DNA of 64,000 bases from Saccharomycopsis fibuligera x Saccharomycopsis cf. fibuligera. Taxonomy: Eukaryota > Ascomycota > Saccharomycetes > Ascoideales > Saccharomycopsidaceae. The stretch covers positions 2,294,001 through 2,358,000 of the forward strand of contig CP012810.1 of NCBI GenBank assembly GCA_001936135.1. Direction: 5' to 3'. Of the stretch, positions 55,101-64,000 are shown one piece after another (the stretch's first letter is position 1; the number at the start of each line of letters is the position of its first letter). Under the pieces are notes generated by a model, which saw only the letters and a list, made by a program, of their open reading frames with translations, was not told where the DNA came from and did not search any database. Position numbers and translations under genes: made by a program.

Positions 55101-58027
55101 TTGGTTTGAATAAAACTTATCAACTCTATTGACGATTTGAGGCTCTGCTGTTGATTTGTTTTAGTTGAATCACTTTCATCAGTATCATCTGCCAATTTTG
55201 AAGAGCCTATGGTAGTGGTATGCACTCTGGAAATTTTTGGAGAAGATATAGCTGTAGAATAGTTCTTTATATTAACGGATGCCATTGATGGCCTTCCGGA
55301 ATAATGCGAAGTGCCCGTACCTCTTCTAATGTCTATTGAACCTTTGCGTAAGTCCAAAGAGCCTCTTCTGTCTAATGATCCACGGGTCTCGCCTGAATTT
55401 TTATAACCACTTTGATCATACGATATCCGGCCGGTTAGTATTTCTGTTGACTTTCTAATAATTCCAGTTCCTGGCGCTTTAGAGATAGATGATTCAATTA
55501 CAGAATCAGCATCATTTTCATCTTCCATCTGCTTTAAAACCACATCCAAATCATGCAACCAAGCTACCCCTGCAATAGAAAATTTTCTAAAAATCATTAA
55601 ATTATCTGTTAATGTACCTGTTTTATCGCTAAAAACGTAACTCACTTGACCAAGTTCTTCCAAAATAGTAGCTGTTTTAGCTTCAGCAGGAGTATTCGTG
55701 ACTGGATAATACAAGTCTATATCACATTGCAAAAGCAACAATTGAGCGATCTTAATCAATTCCATAGTCACATACAAGGACAATGGAATTAAAGTGTTAT
55801 ACATGATAAGAAATGACATGAATGTAGGCATGGCTCCGACATCTTGGCTCATGATATACCAATGTCTATCTTTAACGTGCTTGAATATCGATCTTTGCGC
55901 AATAAAAGAACCAACTGATAGACCCAACACAATACAAATCATAAACATGACAATCATATTGATGTATTTTTGCAAATGCGGGGCTTTAGTTCTTGGATTT
56001 TTAACGGCATTCATTCTAATTTTACTTTCTTCACCACTAAACACAACTAACCCTAAGAGATTTCCAGTGTTTCTAATCACTGAACCTCTGTAAACAATAT
56101 TATCATTCGTCAAAGGATACTTTTGGTTGTTGATAATTACGTGACCTTCAAAATTGTACAAATTTTGATTTGGATCTTCTGTGGTAACAACACCATTAAG
56201 GCTAGATAAACCTTCAGCCGTATTGCAAATTTTATCAAGTTCAGCATGAGGGAGCTTGGTTTTCAAATTAGTTTCACCATCCAAATCCATTGTTTCCACA
56301 AATACTTCACTATTGTCATTATCAGAAGTCAAAAGAATAATATCCGCAGGTACTGGTTCGTCTTGGCCTAATTTGATAATAGAGCCAACCCTTAAACGCC
56401 TCCATTGAATGTGCTTTTCATAAAGATCCATTTTATTTATTGCTTTGCTGTTTTTGAATGAATTTTCAGCATTAACTTCACTTTCGCTGTTGAAGGCGCT
56501 AGTAATTGTAATCGTTGGTTCACTAGTATTTTGGTATTGATTGTTAGCTTCATCATCACCAATAGCATACTCGGAAGTCTTGAGATTGGAAGAACTGTGC
56601 CCTGAAGCACGAGTTGTTTCATTGAAATCAACATTCAATTTAGTAACAGAATTAGCGCTTCTATCTGAACGTTTGCTACCAATGCTATTTCTATTACCAA
56701 TCTCATTGTCCAAAAGCTGTCGCTGTGCTTCACTGTGGTCTTTATATAAAACAGAAACTAGCTTATAGTTTTCTTCTTTGTCTTGTGCATGTCTTCTTAA
56801 ATCGTCGATTCCTTCTCTAGCTATTGAAATACTGATGAAGATGGATAACGGAATAATTGTTGTGGTAGTACCGGTGGTAGACCAATTTGGAATCAATTGC
56901 ATGATAGCAATTGTCATGAAATAAATGTTTGCAATTTTTGAAAACTGGGCATATAACTGTTTTGGAAAAAAATTGAGCAAACTGTATCTTGAAGAAACAA
57001 CAGTATTATTGATATAAGGTCTAGAGCTTCTCTCATCCACCAAAACATTTTGTTTGCCATTATAATGATATTTTATATCTGAAGAAGAAAGCGCATCCAG
57101 AAAATCCTGATTGTTTCTAATAAAGTCGTCAAAATCAAACTCAGTCAAACATAAAGGCACTTTTCTTCCATCTTTAGTAGGCCTTAGGTTTGTTAAACCT
57201 ATGCTAAATTTTATATTTTCAATGAGTCTGTTGATACTATAGGTCTTTTGGGGCTTTTTGTTATATGGTGGAGTTTTCTTGGTGCTTAAAGATGACGAAA
57301 CAGTGGAAACCCCTGATTTTTGAGTGCGATGAGCTTTTTTACCATTTTTCTGTAGTGAAGAAGACGATATAGGTGAACTTACTGGAGATAATGTACTCTG
57401 CAGAACAGAGGACGCTGACCTAGTATGGTGATGATTGTGATTCTGTGGGTGATTCAGTAGCTCGATAGTTTCAGTATAGTTATCAGCGTTTGGTTCACCA
57501 TTCTTGAATGCTGCTTTGAGATTGTGTTCTAATTTTCTATTCAAAAGTTGAGACCGCAAGGACATACCCCTATTTCTTTTTGGAGACACTATTGGCGGTT
57601 TATGTATTGGCAAGCTTTGCCTATTATCTTTTATCAGAATTTGGCTGTTTCTAAAAGAGCGCTGAGCCGGTTGTTTGGTGCTGGCGGGAGCTGAATGAAA
57701 CAGCTGGGGTGCATGTGGTTGTTGATCTTGATTTATCAGAGGAAACGGAGCTGACAGGCTCTGTGGTGTAGGCATCGCATGTCTTTCTGAGGCAAATGAA
57801 TCGTCCGGAAATGGATTGTCTATAATCTCATCATCATTATCTAAAGTTTCACTGTCATTTTCTTCTGGAATATGTGGCTCACTTGGATATGATGACTGAG
57901 GGTGGACAAACGGGTTTGTACTATGATGTTGATTCACAGCTTGAGTTGTATCAAAATGTTCGTCGGTAACATGACTTTGCTGATGCAGATTAGTATCGCT
58001 GGTAATCTTGTTGCTATTATTGGACAT
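52175..58027 (-). CDS. DNF3: P4-type ATPase phospholipid flippase Dnf3
   Basis: Aminophospholipid flippase that moves lipids from the luminal or outer to the cytosolic leaflet in the trans-Golgi/secretory system. The 1950-residue protein carries all catalytic motifs: MDLDGETNLKTKLP (the P4 form of the actuator loop), the phosphorylation site DKTGTLTDNL with Asp at about residue 800, CKGADNVI, MWMLTGDKRETAINIGYSCG, and GDGANDIAMIQSADIGIGI at about 1462, plus about ten transmembrane segments. RYSLLNFFPKQLYAQFSKIANIYF and NWSTTGTTTTIIPL identify the Dnf3 branch. It is about 300 residues longer than yeast Dnf3. The long disordered N-terminus includes NPF (38-40) and NPFPD (71-75), the latter an NPFxD endocytic sorting motif. 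ATG at 58027 is the first in frame. It diverges from SSH4. Confidence 0.93.
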   Translation of the reverse strand: MSNNSNKITSDTNLHQQSHVTDEHFDTTQAVNQHHSTNPFVHPQSSYPSEPHIPEENDSETLDNDDEIIDNPFPDDSFASERHAMPTPQSLSAPFPLINQDQQPHAPQLFHSAPASTKQPAQRSFRNSQILIKDNRQSLPIHKPPIVSPKRNRGMSLRSQLLNRKLEHNLKAAFKNGEPNADNYTETIELLNHPQNHNHHHTRSASSVLQSTLSPVSSPISSSSLQKNGKKAHRTQKSGVSTVSSSLSTKKTPPYNKKPQKTYSINRLIENIKFSIGLTNLRPTKDGRKVPLCLTEFDFDDFIRNNQDFLDALSSSDIKYHYNGKQNVLVDERSSRPYINNTVVSSRYSLLNFFPKQLYAQFSKIANIYFMTIAIMQLIPNWSTTGTTTTIIPLSIFISISIAREGIDDLRRHAQDKEENYKLVSVLYKDHSEAQRQLLDNEIGNRNSIGSKRSDRSANSVTKLNVDFNETTRASGHSSSNLKTSEYAIGDDEANNQYQNTSEPTITITSAFNSESEVNAENSFKNSKAINKMDLYEKHIQWRRLRVGSIIKLGQDEPVPADIILLTSDNDNSEVFVETMDLDGETNLKTKLPHAELDKICNTAEGLSSLNGVVTTEDPNQNLYNFEGHVIINNQKYPLTNDNIVYRGSVIRNTGNLLGLVVFSGEESKIRMNAVKNPRTKAPHLQKYINMIVMFMICIVLGLSVGSFIAQRSIFKHVKDRHWYIMSQDVGAMPTFMSFLIMYNTLIPLSLYVTMELIKIAQLLLLQCDIDLYYPVTNTPAEAKTATILEELGQVSYVFSDKTGTLTDNLMIFRKFSIAGVAWLHDLDVVLKQMEDENDADSVIESSISKAPGTGIIRKSTEILTGRISYDQSGYKNSGETRGSLDRRGSLDLRKGSIDIRRGTGTSHYSGRPSMASVNIKNYSTAISSPKISRVHTTTIGSSKLADDTDESDSTKTNQQQSLKSSIELISFIQTNPHCLYSKKAVFFILSLALCHTCFPKKVASSDSDSSNSEESDEIEYQSSSPDELALVTAARDMGFVVYDKKQNTLVLKTYPNGLDRPPVLENYEILDIIEFNSVRKRMSCVVKFPNGKKCLICKGADNVILQRLKASYNSNEVAEKISKNAKIRKEAEASYMMNERNSKSIDLFRNDTIKSLARQSLSKNRSPTFNNNMVNDMLFENERMSTEIDRIAENSRKSLHLDQQKRYNITPKQLQKDLKEEITAHNNHHHMLDINDYILSENLISNEQYVVEKTLEHIDEFSTNGLRTLLYGYKWLDDREYENFSKEYYEAKTALVDRQDKMEEVGERLETDMDLCGATAIEDKLQEGVPEAIDKIHRAGIKMWMLTGDKRETAINIGYSCGLIKNASTVVILSNEDDESILISKMEAAVIEIKNQNVAHCVLVIDGTTLTLIENDVTMMNMFIEFGCIADAVICCRASPSQKAKLVTVVKNKYKNSVTLAIGDGANDIAMIQSADIGIGITGKEGLQAARSSDYSIAQFRFLIKLLLVHGRYNYIRTTKFILFTFYKEFMFYLSQAIFQRNTLFTGTSLYEPWSLSMFNTLFTSLPVLCIGIIETDLRPATLIANPGLYRQGRENLSFNLPIFLYWMVGATCLSVMVTMLSWKLWGESSLIDNTLLPMGVLTFIVFVVFLNVKCQMLEMRNRNSIAFASMIIEVVGVFLWNLLIAALYKEDTSLIYYVKVGITQEFGKDPTWWATLFLLLVMSLLIDILIKVVRNWIFPTAVDYYQEFEKSFVLRSKFERLAYKELHQSWEFEKDKSFQRFRKSKFGKKVFKTDVTTKDSRVAEAMKGLGARSTNSDVASSIISSVDDVTLGPKVDGIVDENDPNYTLHILPSGKIHRKRIVDTKFTRFGKKMGFIESEEDYFNGGKSKRDIDSIREDEVEEEEEDADKFMQRVMQQRQSASKFRAERDGENKDRGDSLDREERMSHI

Positions 58028-58974
58028 TCTTAAGCAGGATTAGCCATTACCAAGACAATGTGAAATTCCGGCTTAGAATCAGAGCTTGTGTGTTTGTTGT
58101 TCGCGATCAGAGTATAAAAAAGTCAAGAATGAATATAGTCCCACAACGTGAATTAGAACGACACGAAAACAGATGAGTGCGCAGCCAAGGTTTGGAAAAT
58201 AAATGCTTTGACTCGACTTTAAGTGAGTAAAATGAGTAAAATGAGAGTAAAAGTGATGTATTTTTCGAACGAGCGACTATCTCTGTTAGTCAAGCAAACA
58301 AACAGACACTCGGTTAGTAGAACAGAAGCGGTGGTAGTTCTAGTGATTATGTCCAGCGCTGTCCAGCGAGTCCAATCCAAAGGCACCGCCCGATTTTCTT
58401 CACAAAATCCCAGAAAACAAGTTGCCGCGATGCCCAGCCACATGTGGCCATGCCGACGGCCACCAGAGGTTGCCCGTCAACTATCCAGTATGAGCAGCAC
58501 CGCCACGAACGGCCACTCCGCTCTTTGGGACACTGCTACTGCCCACCCAATGCCACACGCCTTTTTCAGAGAGGACTTGTCTAGCAAGAAGCAAGCAAAA
58601 GCTCGTTTCCTGAACATTTATGTCTTCCGGCAAGTTTACAAGGTTATGGTTTGTTTCGGAGGCACGCGACGTTAAGATCAAGATGGCTTAAACCATTTGT
58701 AACCAGCTAATGTGGGAAGCTTCAGCACTCACTGCTTCCCGTGAAGGACTGTTTGCTGCTTTGAGTTCACACATAGGAGGATCATCACGTGCTTGACGGT
58801 ACACTGCGGTTGCTAGGAATTCGCCCCAGAAAGGAAACGCAAAATGGCGATAGCCAGATAAAGTGAACATCGAGATGCCATTTCTTTGAGCCGGGAAAGA
58901 TATAGTCGGCAGCAGTATCACCAAACACAGACACTACAGTGTACTGCTAATTATACAGACATAGCACCACAAAT
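58028..58974. promoter_or_regulatory. Divergent promoter region DNF3/SSH4
   Basis: 947 bp, more GC-rich than other gaps. Contains a 12-bp palindrome GCCACATGTGGC at 58437-58448, an ATCACGTG E-box at 58784-58791, and a GGGAAGC/GCTTCCC inverted repeat near 58712-58739. A 150-codon frame at 58223-58675 is not recognisable and is judged chance. Confidence 0.55.
58784..58791 (+). promoter_or_regulatory. E-box ATCACGTG upstream of SSH4
   Basis: CACGTG core in a context (RTCACRTG) used by Cbf1, about 185 bp before the SSH4 ATG. Confidence 0.4.
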
Positions 58975-60849
58975 ATGATTAGGCTTTTGCTGTCGATGCG
59001 GCTTGCCGGTTGTGTTCTACCGCTTGCCAGCGCCAGCCCTATGAATCTCATAGACCATTACTGGCAGAATCGTAATGGAAATACATTCATAGCATATGAC
59101 GATAATAGCAACATTATAGACAATCCAGCGCATGGACATAGCGACTCTACTCTCATAATAATAATTGGTGTCACTATAGGCTGCTTTTTGTTGCTTCTGA
59201 TCATCTTACTAGCCTTGATATTGAGAAGAATCGTCTTGAATAGAGCGCCCCTTCAATTAAGCAACAACACTCCTGGCTCCTTTGCCGATGAGCAAGAAGA
59301 AGAGGAGAATATCTTAACATTACCTCTAGAAGAAAGACAACTTTACAAACAAGCAAAACTATATTTACAATTTAATCGTCCAGAACTTGCTACCGACTTG
59401 ACTTTATCACAATATTTGACTATTGAAGAAAAAGGTCTTTGTGCATGGGACTTTATCCCCGATCAAAATTTGCCTCCAGGAATAATCACGGTAGAAAACA
59501 AGACAGAAATCAGTTTTCATAATCAAAACAATAATTTCAACATCAATTACCCATGTTCAATTCAATCAAACCTACCGATCCCTAGAACTAATGATGTTTA
59601 CTATTTTGAAGCAAAGATTTACAATTTACCATTCCCTAACGATACACAAATGTCAATAGGCTTGGCAACAAAACCCTATCCGTTTTTCAGACTTCCAGGA
59701 AGACATCAGTTTTCTGTAGCGTATGATAACGATGGTTCGAGAAGATTCAACAACTCTTTTTCTTTAAATGAAAAAGAATCCAAAATTTTTCCGAGACTAG
59801 AAAAAGGTGATGTTATAGGTGTGGGTTACAGAACTAGAAGCGGTACGATATTTTTCACCAGAAACGGCAAAAAGCTATCTGAGCGCAAAGTTGGCGGCCA
59901 CATTAAAAATCTTACGTGTTTACTATACCCAACTATTGGTGCATCAAAAAACTGCGATATACATATAAATATCGGTCAGCTTGGGTACGTCTTTATTGAA
60001 GCTAATGTGAAGAAATGGGGGTTTGCTAGCGTTGATGGAACATTACCTCCGCCTCCGCCATATAATCAAGTTAGCGATGACGTGCTTTTAGAAAGTGGCT
60101 CAGAAATGGATGATGATGATTACTATAATAGAGAAAACGATGAGTTTTTCTCTTTCGATAGTAATAACACTAATAATGTGTTTGGTCGGCAGACCAGTAA
60201 TGGTTTAGCAAGTCCATCCGCATCAACTGCATTTTATGGCGACGATAATGAGAATAATAATGGGTCTATACCCAATTTCCCACCACCATTTTGGGCAAGT
60301 AATGTTAGTATTGTTGACAATATTACATTAAACACTCTAGGCTCAGTGCTTCCGCCTGTTTACACCTCGGACAATGAGAGAAGTGATTCAAACGAACATC
60401 GTCATCGTCACGTTGATGGAGCAATGCAGCGCGAAGAAGTAGCCAGCGATAATGAAATAATCAACAATGATGACGATGATAACTACTATGCTAGTGATGA
60501 TGAAGCAGAAGAAGCAGATCTTATCGGAAGTTCAGCGCAATTAACTCTGACTTCCCCTACTGTTACTGCTACTACTGCCAATGTTGTTGACACTGTCGTG
60601 GAAGATAGAGATGAAGGAAATGATATGCAAGATCTGCAAAGCCCTGCTGAGCAGGCTCAAAAGTTACGCGATAATGATAATGATAATAATAATGATAATA
60701 ATGATAATAATAACGTCGATGTCAATTTCAACCATATGAAGGGAAAAGAGAAAAAAGAAGTATATCAACATGATGAAGACGACGAAGTTGATGATGTTTC
60801 TAGCCAACATAACCATGGTAAGCAAAAATTGGATAATAGCAGTCTGTAG
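58975..60849 (+). CDS. SSH4: Rsp5 adaptor of the Ssh4/Ear1 family (SPRY domain)
   Basis: Endosomal or vacuolar membrane adaptor that brings the Nedd4-type ligase Rsp5 to cargo proteins for sorting into multivesicular bodies. The 624-residue protein has a short luminal N-terminus, one transmembrane helix at about residues 59-83 (TLIIIIGVTIGCFLLLLIIL), a cytosolic SPRY/B30.2 domain at about 170-345 (FEAKIYNLP, SIGLATKPYP, GVGYRTRSGTIFFTRNGKKL, LLYPTIGASKNCDIHINIG), and two PY motifs for Rsp5 WW domains: PPPY at 360-363 and PPVY at 460-463. The tail is very acidic with Asn-Asp runs. Ssh4 and Ear1 are yeast paralogues of about 550-580 residues; a non-duplicated lineage would have one, so the symbol stands for the pair. 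Confidence 0.92.
   Translation: MIRLLLSMRLAGCVLPLASASPMNLIDHYWQNRNGNTFIAYDDNSNIIDNPAHGHSDSTLIIIIGVTIGCFLLLLIILLALILRRIVLNRAPLQLSNNTPGSFADEQEEEENILTLPLEERQLYKQAKLYLQFNRPELATDLTLSQYLTIEEKGLCAWDFIPDQNLPPGIITVENKTEISFHNQNNNFNINYPCSIQSNLPIPRTNDVYYFEAKIYNLPFPNDTQMSIGLATKPYPFFRLPGRHQFSVAYDNDGSRRFNNSFSLNEKESKIFPRLEKGDVIGVGYRTRSGTIFFTRNGKKLSERKVGGHIKNLTCLLYPTIGASKNCDIHINIGQLGYVFIEANVKKWGFASVDGTLPPPPPYNQVSDDVLLESGSEMDDDDYYNRENDEFFSFDSNNTNNVFGRQTSNGLASPSASTAFYGDDNENNNGSIPNFPPPFWASNVSIVDNITLNTLGSVLPPVYTSDNERSDSNEHRHRHVDGAMQREEVASDNEIINNDDDDNYYASDDEAEEADLIGSSAQLTLTSPTVTATTANVVDTVVEDRDEGNDMQDLQSPAEQAQKLRDNDNDNNNDNNDNNNVDVNFNHMKGKEKKEVYQHDEDDEVDDVSSQHNHGKQKLDNSSL
60661..60720 (+). repeat. GATAAT-type repeat coding Asn/Asp run in SSH4
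   Basis: Tandem GATAAT and AATAAT units giving an Asp-Asn-rich run near the C-terminus. Confidence 0.85.
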
Positions 60850-62145
60850 AAAGTGGGCCTATTTTGAATGAGATGGATAATAAGTTTTCGTTTCTCTTCT
60901 CTAAGCTTTACTCATCATTTAACTCAAACCTTTTTTAATTCAACTACATTACAAAATCCACAAATTCAAATTCATTTCATGACTTTTTCAAGAAGCCATA
61001 AGTCAATAGACATTCATTTCGATTCAAGGCAACGTTTTATAATTTCTTATTGAAACTATATTGTTCATCTACCAACTTTGTTCAAAACATAGCTTTTTTT
61101 GCAACCAGCACCACCATAGATTCTTATTCATTGCATTGTGCTTCTTGTGATCCTAAATTATGATGTTTTGTTTGCTCATGACCTCTTATTTTACTAAACG
61201 GCATCTTACATTTTTTCCTTGTTTCATGTGATGGCAGCATTTTACGTTGACAACAAACTGATTGCATTTGGATAACATTATGCTGTATCATCCTGTTTGT
61301 TTGTTTGTTGGTTCCTTTTTTATTTTTATTTTTTTTCGTTTTCATTTCTTCACCATGAACATATCATTCGTTGAATTGTTTTGTTGTTGTACCTTTTAAG
61401 TTTTTTCTTATAGTTTTCGCTTTCTTTGTTTTTCTGTTTCTTTTTGTTTACTGCTTTTATAAGTTTTGTGCTTCATTTCGGTCAGTTGGGCTTTTCTATC
61501 TACATATTTTTTTAGTTTCTGATCATTATTCAGATCATTATTTTAAGGGGTCTATTGGTATATATATATTTTTGATTATCATAAACTTTTATTAATTATT
61601 TTTTTGAATTTCACTTGACGCTAAAATTTTATCTTCACTTCTTATGACCTTAAAATTTTTTAGTATGCCTCACGCATTCATTAAAACATTTGGTTACCGG
61701 GGCCAAAGTGTTTTTTGAGGTTTTGTGTCCAAAAAGGAGTAAGAAAAAAAAATAAAATTGTTTGGTGAAAGTTTTGACCTGTGCGTAAACAGATGCATGT
61801 ACAATACGCCCAGCTGTGGTGTGGCCGTTCCTCAGGGCACTGCTGTTTTACTTTTACTTTGCGCACGCGTATCGACCCATGGACTGGAAGACGACATGAC
61901 ATAAAACGTTCCCGATGCATGGTATCAAAAATGCACTATTATATTTAGATGGTAACTGACAGCTGAGAAAGAAAGAAAGAAAAAAAAAAAATATTGCTAT
62001 GCAGCAGGCGGGCTTGAGATCAATTTGCTTGAAAAAGGAGCTTTTGTTAATGGAAAAATATACACAATTGAAGGACATTTCACTATGACTGTCGGATGAT
62101 AAGATCGAAGCAAAGCAACGACCCAGTTAACGAGTGCACAAGATT

Positions 62146-62178
<33 letters not shown>

Positions 62179-62307
62179 ACAAAAGGTGCCTGCATGGCCC
62201 GGGATTATTTACCGTTATACAATATCACGCAGCATATGTATCATATATGGTATGATATAGACCAGGATTATCAAGACAGGTCTATTGTGTTGCGCGTCAA
62301 CCATCTC

Positions 62308-62323
62308 AATATTGATCAATATT
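62308..62323. repeat. 16-bp perfect palindrome AATATTGATCAATATT
   Basis: Self-complementary AT-rich sequence with central TGATCA. Confidence 0.8.
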
Positions 62324-63627
62324 AACTAACTGTGAACCCTTGTTAGGGCCTTTTTTTTAAAGCCGCACGCACAGCTAAGGTGCTTGGCTGAGCACAAGTG
62401 CCTTCACTACTCAATTTTGCTGCCTCAAGAAAGCAATTGCTGGAGTATCATAATTTAATGAGCCAAGTGCAACGTATGCTCTCCCTGAGAAAATAAGGGT
62501 CAGAATCTCGTAAACATTGCTGCACAAACAGCACGCTCACACACACTGAACAATAAACTGCCGCTACATTACATGACTGCGGACATCTCAAGAAATGCAC
62601 TACAGGCTACCTCCTATAAACTATTGATCCAGGATAAGCACATCTTTGCTTTCACTGTATATTAGTTCCGCACATTACATCAACGTCCGCTGTAATTCCG
62701 CAATGTTGAACAATGTCGGAATTTTGTGAGCGATTAAACTTGATAATGCACTATCGGTACTGAGTTACTAACTAATCAATTTGCTAACTGGTTAATGTCT
62801 TTAATAGCTGCGAGGATGGCACTGCTATTTGCGGGTTTACAAAAAAACCCGCTTAATTTTCGAGAGCTCTGTGGAATTGAATCAATAAACTGTACATGTA
62901 CACACAAAAAAAGCGACTTGTTGAGCAAAATAAAATTGACACCACTCAAGTGTCAAACTCTTCTTTTGTCAGAGTTTCTAGCTTTCCCCCCACTGTTTGT
63001 GTGGATAAAAGAAAATATTACTTAAAATTCTGCTGCGTTGCTGTCTTGGTGAAAAAAAAGTGGGGTATGAAGGACCCTCCCTCATCACTGCCAACGTGGC
63101 TGTCGCAAGATCAAGATCAATTGTAGATACACAAAAGCAAAAATAACCTATTGCTATCAGCGGTGACAGCAATCTTATTTCTTGTAAACTTCTGTTCTCC
63201 GGGGAATATGGCAGTTAGCCAGCACAACTCAGCTCGAGTAATGTAAGCGCCCCCCAATGTTCTATATTTTAAAGACCCTATAGGAACCTACTTTAGCTTT
63301 CAGTCATTCACCTCCCCCACCCGCAAAGTTACTTATTCACTGGCGCTACCGAATTTGCAATCATGGTTATAGTTCGACACTGATCGTACGTCGGTTCAGT
63401 GGTATACTCTGGCGATAGTAGCAATTGTACTGCTCTTCCCAGCATCTGAGCCCATAACATGCATAGTGGGCTAGTGCATGTTGACAGAAACTTCAATTCC
63501 GCTGATTTTTTAACTGTCAGTCATTGCTTGCAATAAAGTAATAGCAGTCTAAATCAAAAAAAGACGCTAAAATTGGTATAATAAACTAAAGTTTCTTCAA
63601 GCCCAACTTGAATTACTCCAATTTGGG

Positions 63628-63629
<2 letters not shown>

Positions 63630-63658
<29 letters not shown>
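63630..63658 (+). repeat. Poly(A) tract, 29 bp
   Basis: Uninterrupted A homopolymer near the right edge. Confidence 0.9.
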
Positions 63659-63667
<9 letters not shown>

Positions 63668-64000
63668 CATTGAGGGTCGGATAGTTTAACATTCAACCTA
63701 ATTTAATATTTCAGAATTGAAGTGGCTCATTATAAGTAAGTAGCACAACAAACTTTGAAACTATCCTGTGGGGTGGGGCGCATCAAATACTGCCCGCGAT
63801 CCTTCCCCCCTCCCTAAATTACCCAAATACCCTAGCTTTCAACAATACAGTATAACATGTTTTCCCTGGTAATCTATCTATCTTTCTAATAACCACTAGC
63901 GATTCCGTAAATCTAGAGAATCTACATTTTTCAGACAGTTTAAAATCAAAAATTGTCACTGAAAAGTACACCTTAGAAATAATAGAGATTACCAAGGGCT

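Larger units (their letters stand above)
60850..64000. other. 3.1-kb non-coding region to the window end
   Basis: Downstream of SSH4 no recognisable gene appears. Very T-rich from 61300 to 61620 (SSH4 3' flank), T31 at 62147-62177, a 16-bp palindrome at 62308-62323, A29 at 63630-63658. Frames of 60-79 codons are not recognised. It may contain the promoter of a gene to the right. Confidence 0.6.

Noticed and set aside
58223-58675. 150-codon plus-strand frame in the DNF3/SSH4 promoter region
   Set aside because: No recognisable motif, overlaps a minus-strand frame, and sits in a divergent promoter with GC-richer DNA where stops are rarer.
58314-58732. 5'-UTR intron of DNF3 (minus-strand TACTAAC at 58314-58320, GTGAGT near 58727-58732)
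   Set aside because: Donor and branch point exist, but the acceptor choice is ambiguous and nothing in the coding frame requires splicing; RNA data would be needed.
62764-62806. TACTAAC followed by an AG near 62806
   Set aside because: No convincing donor upstream (only GTATGC near 62475) and the downstream frame is unrecognised.

Overview
The window looks like nuclear DNA of a budding yeast (Saccharomycotina). Twelve of the fourteen clearly recognisable protein genes have close counterparts in Saccharomyces or Candida species (MRF1, XDJ1, CDC48, UTP11, HUL5, an ALD gene, OST3, a YBR056W-type GH5 gene, PHO2/GRF10, DNF3, SSH4/EAR1 and a cerevisin-family protease). The other two are a SNF2-family ATPase and an FBXO21-like F-box gene. 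Genes are almost intron-free, the one clear branch point is TACTAAC, and the only tRNA is a nuclear tRNA-Ser with a short intron. Gene order differs strongly from S. cerevisiae, so this is not a close relative of it. The species cannot be named from the sequence, and the decoding of CTG codons (Leu or Ser) is unresolved.

Layout. 1-26 kb is a normal gene-dense yeast segment: 3' part of MRF1 (+), XDJ1 (-, apparently spliced), a secreted or vacuolar subtilisin (-), CDC48 (+), UTP11 (+), tRNA-Ser(UGA) (-), HUL5 (+), mitochondrial aldehyde dehydrogenase (-), OST3 (-), a RING-less SNF2 ATPase (-) and an intracellular GH5 glucanase-like gene (+). 26.4-31 kb is a 4.5-kb gene-poor stretch holding one small Cys-rich ORF that may be real. 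31-38 kb carries an FBXO21-like F-box gene (+) and the PHO2-type homeobox gene (-). 37.9-52.2 kb is a 14.3-kb stretch without any convincing gene, exceptional for a budding yeast. 52-61 kb carries the large P4-ATPase DNF3 (-) and SSH4/EAR1 (+), divergently transcribed. 61-64 kb is again non-coding.

Functional themes: protein quality control and ubiquitin (CDC48, HUL5, FBXO21-like, SSH4, XDJ1), membrane trafficking and lipid asymmetry (DNF3, SSH4), ER glycosylation (OST3), mitochondrial translation and metabolism (MRF1, ALD), ribosome biogenesis (UTP11) and transcription (PHO2). They are not an operon-like unit; the mix is ordinary eukaryotic gene order.

Most unusual points: an intron that appears to split the start codon of XDJ1 (A^TG); the 14-kb gene desert, a candidate for a regional centromere or other chromosomal landmark; long poly(dA:dT) tracts (20-32 bp), all of those seen lying outside genes; an FG-nucleoporin-like patch inside HUL5; a YccV-like domain interrupted by a low-complexity insertion in the F-box protein; and several perfect palindromes in the deserts. 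I found no transposon or virus-like element and no CRISPR array.
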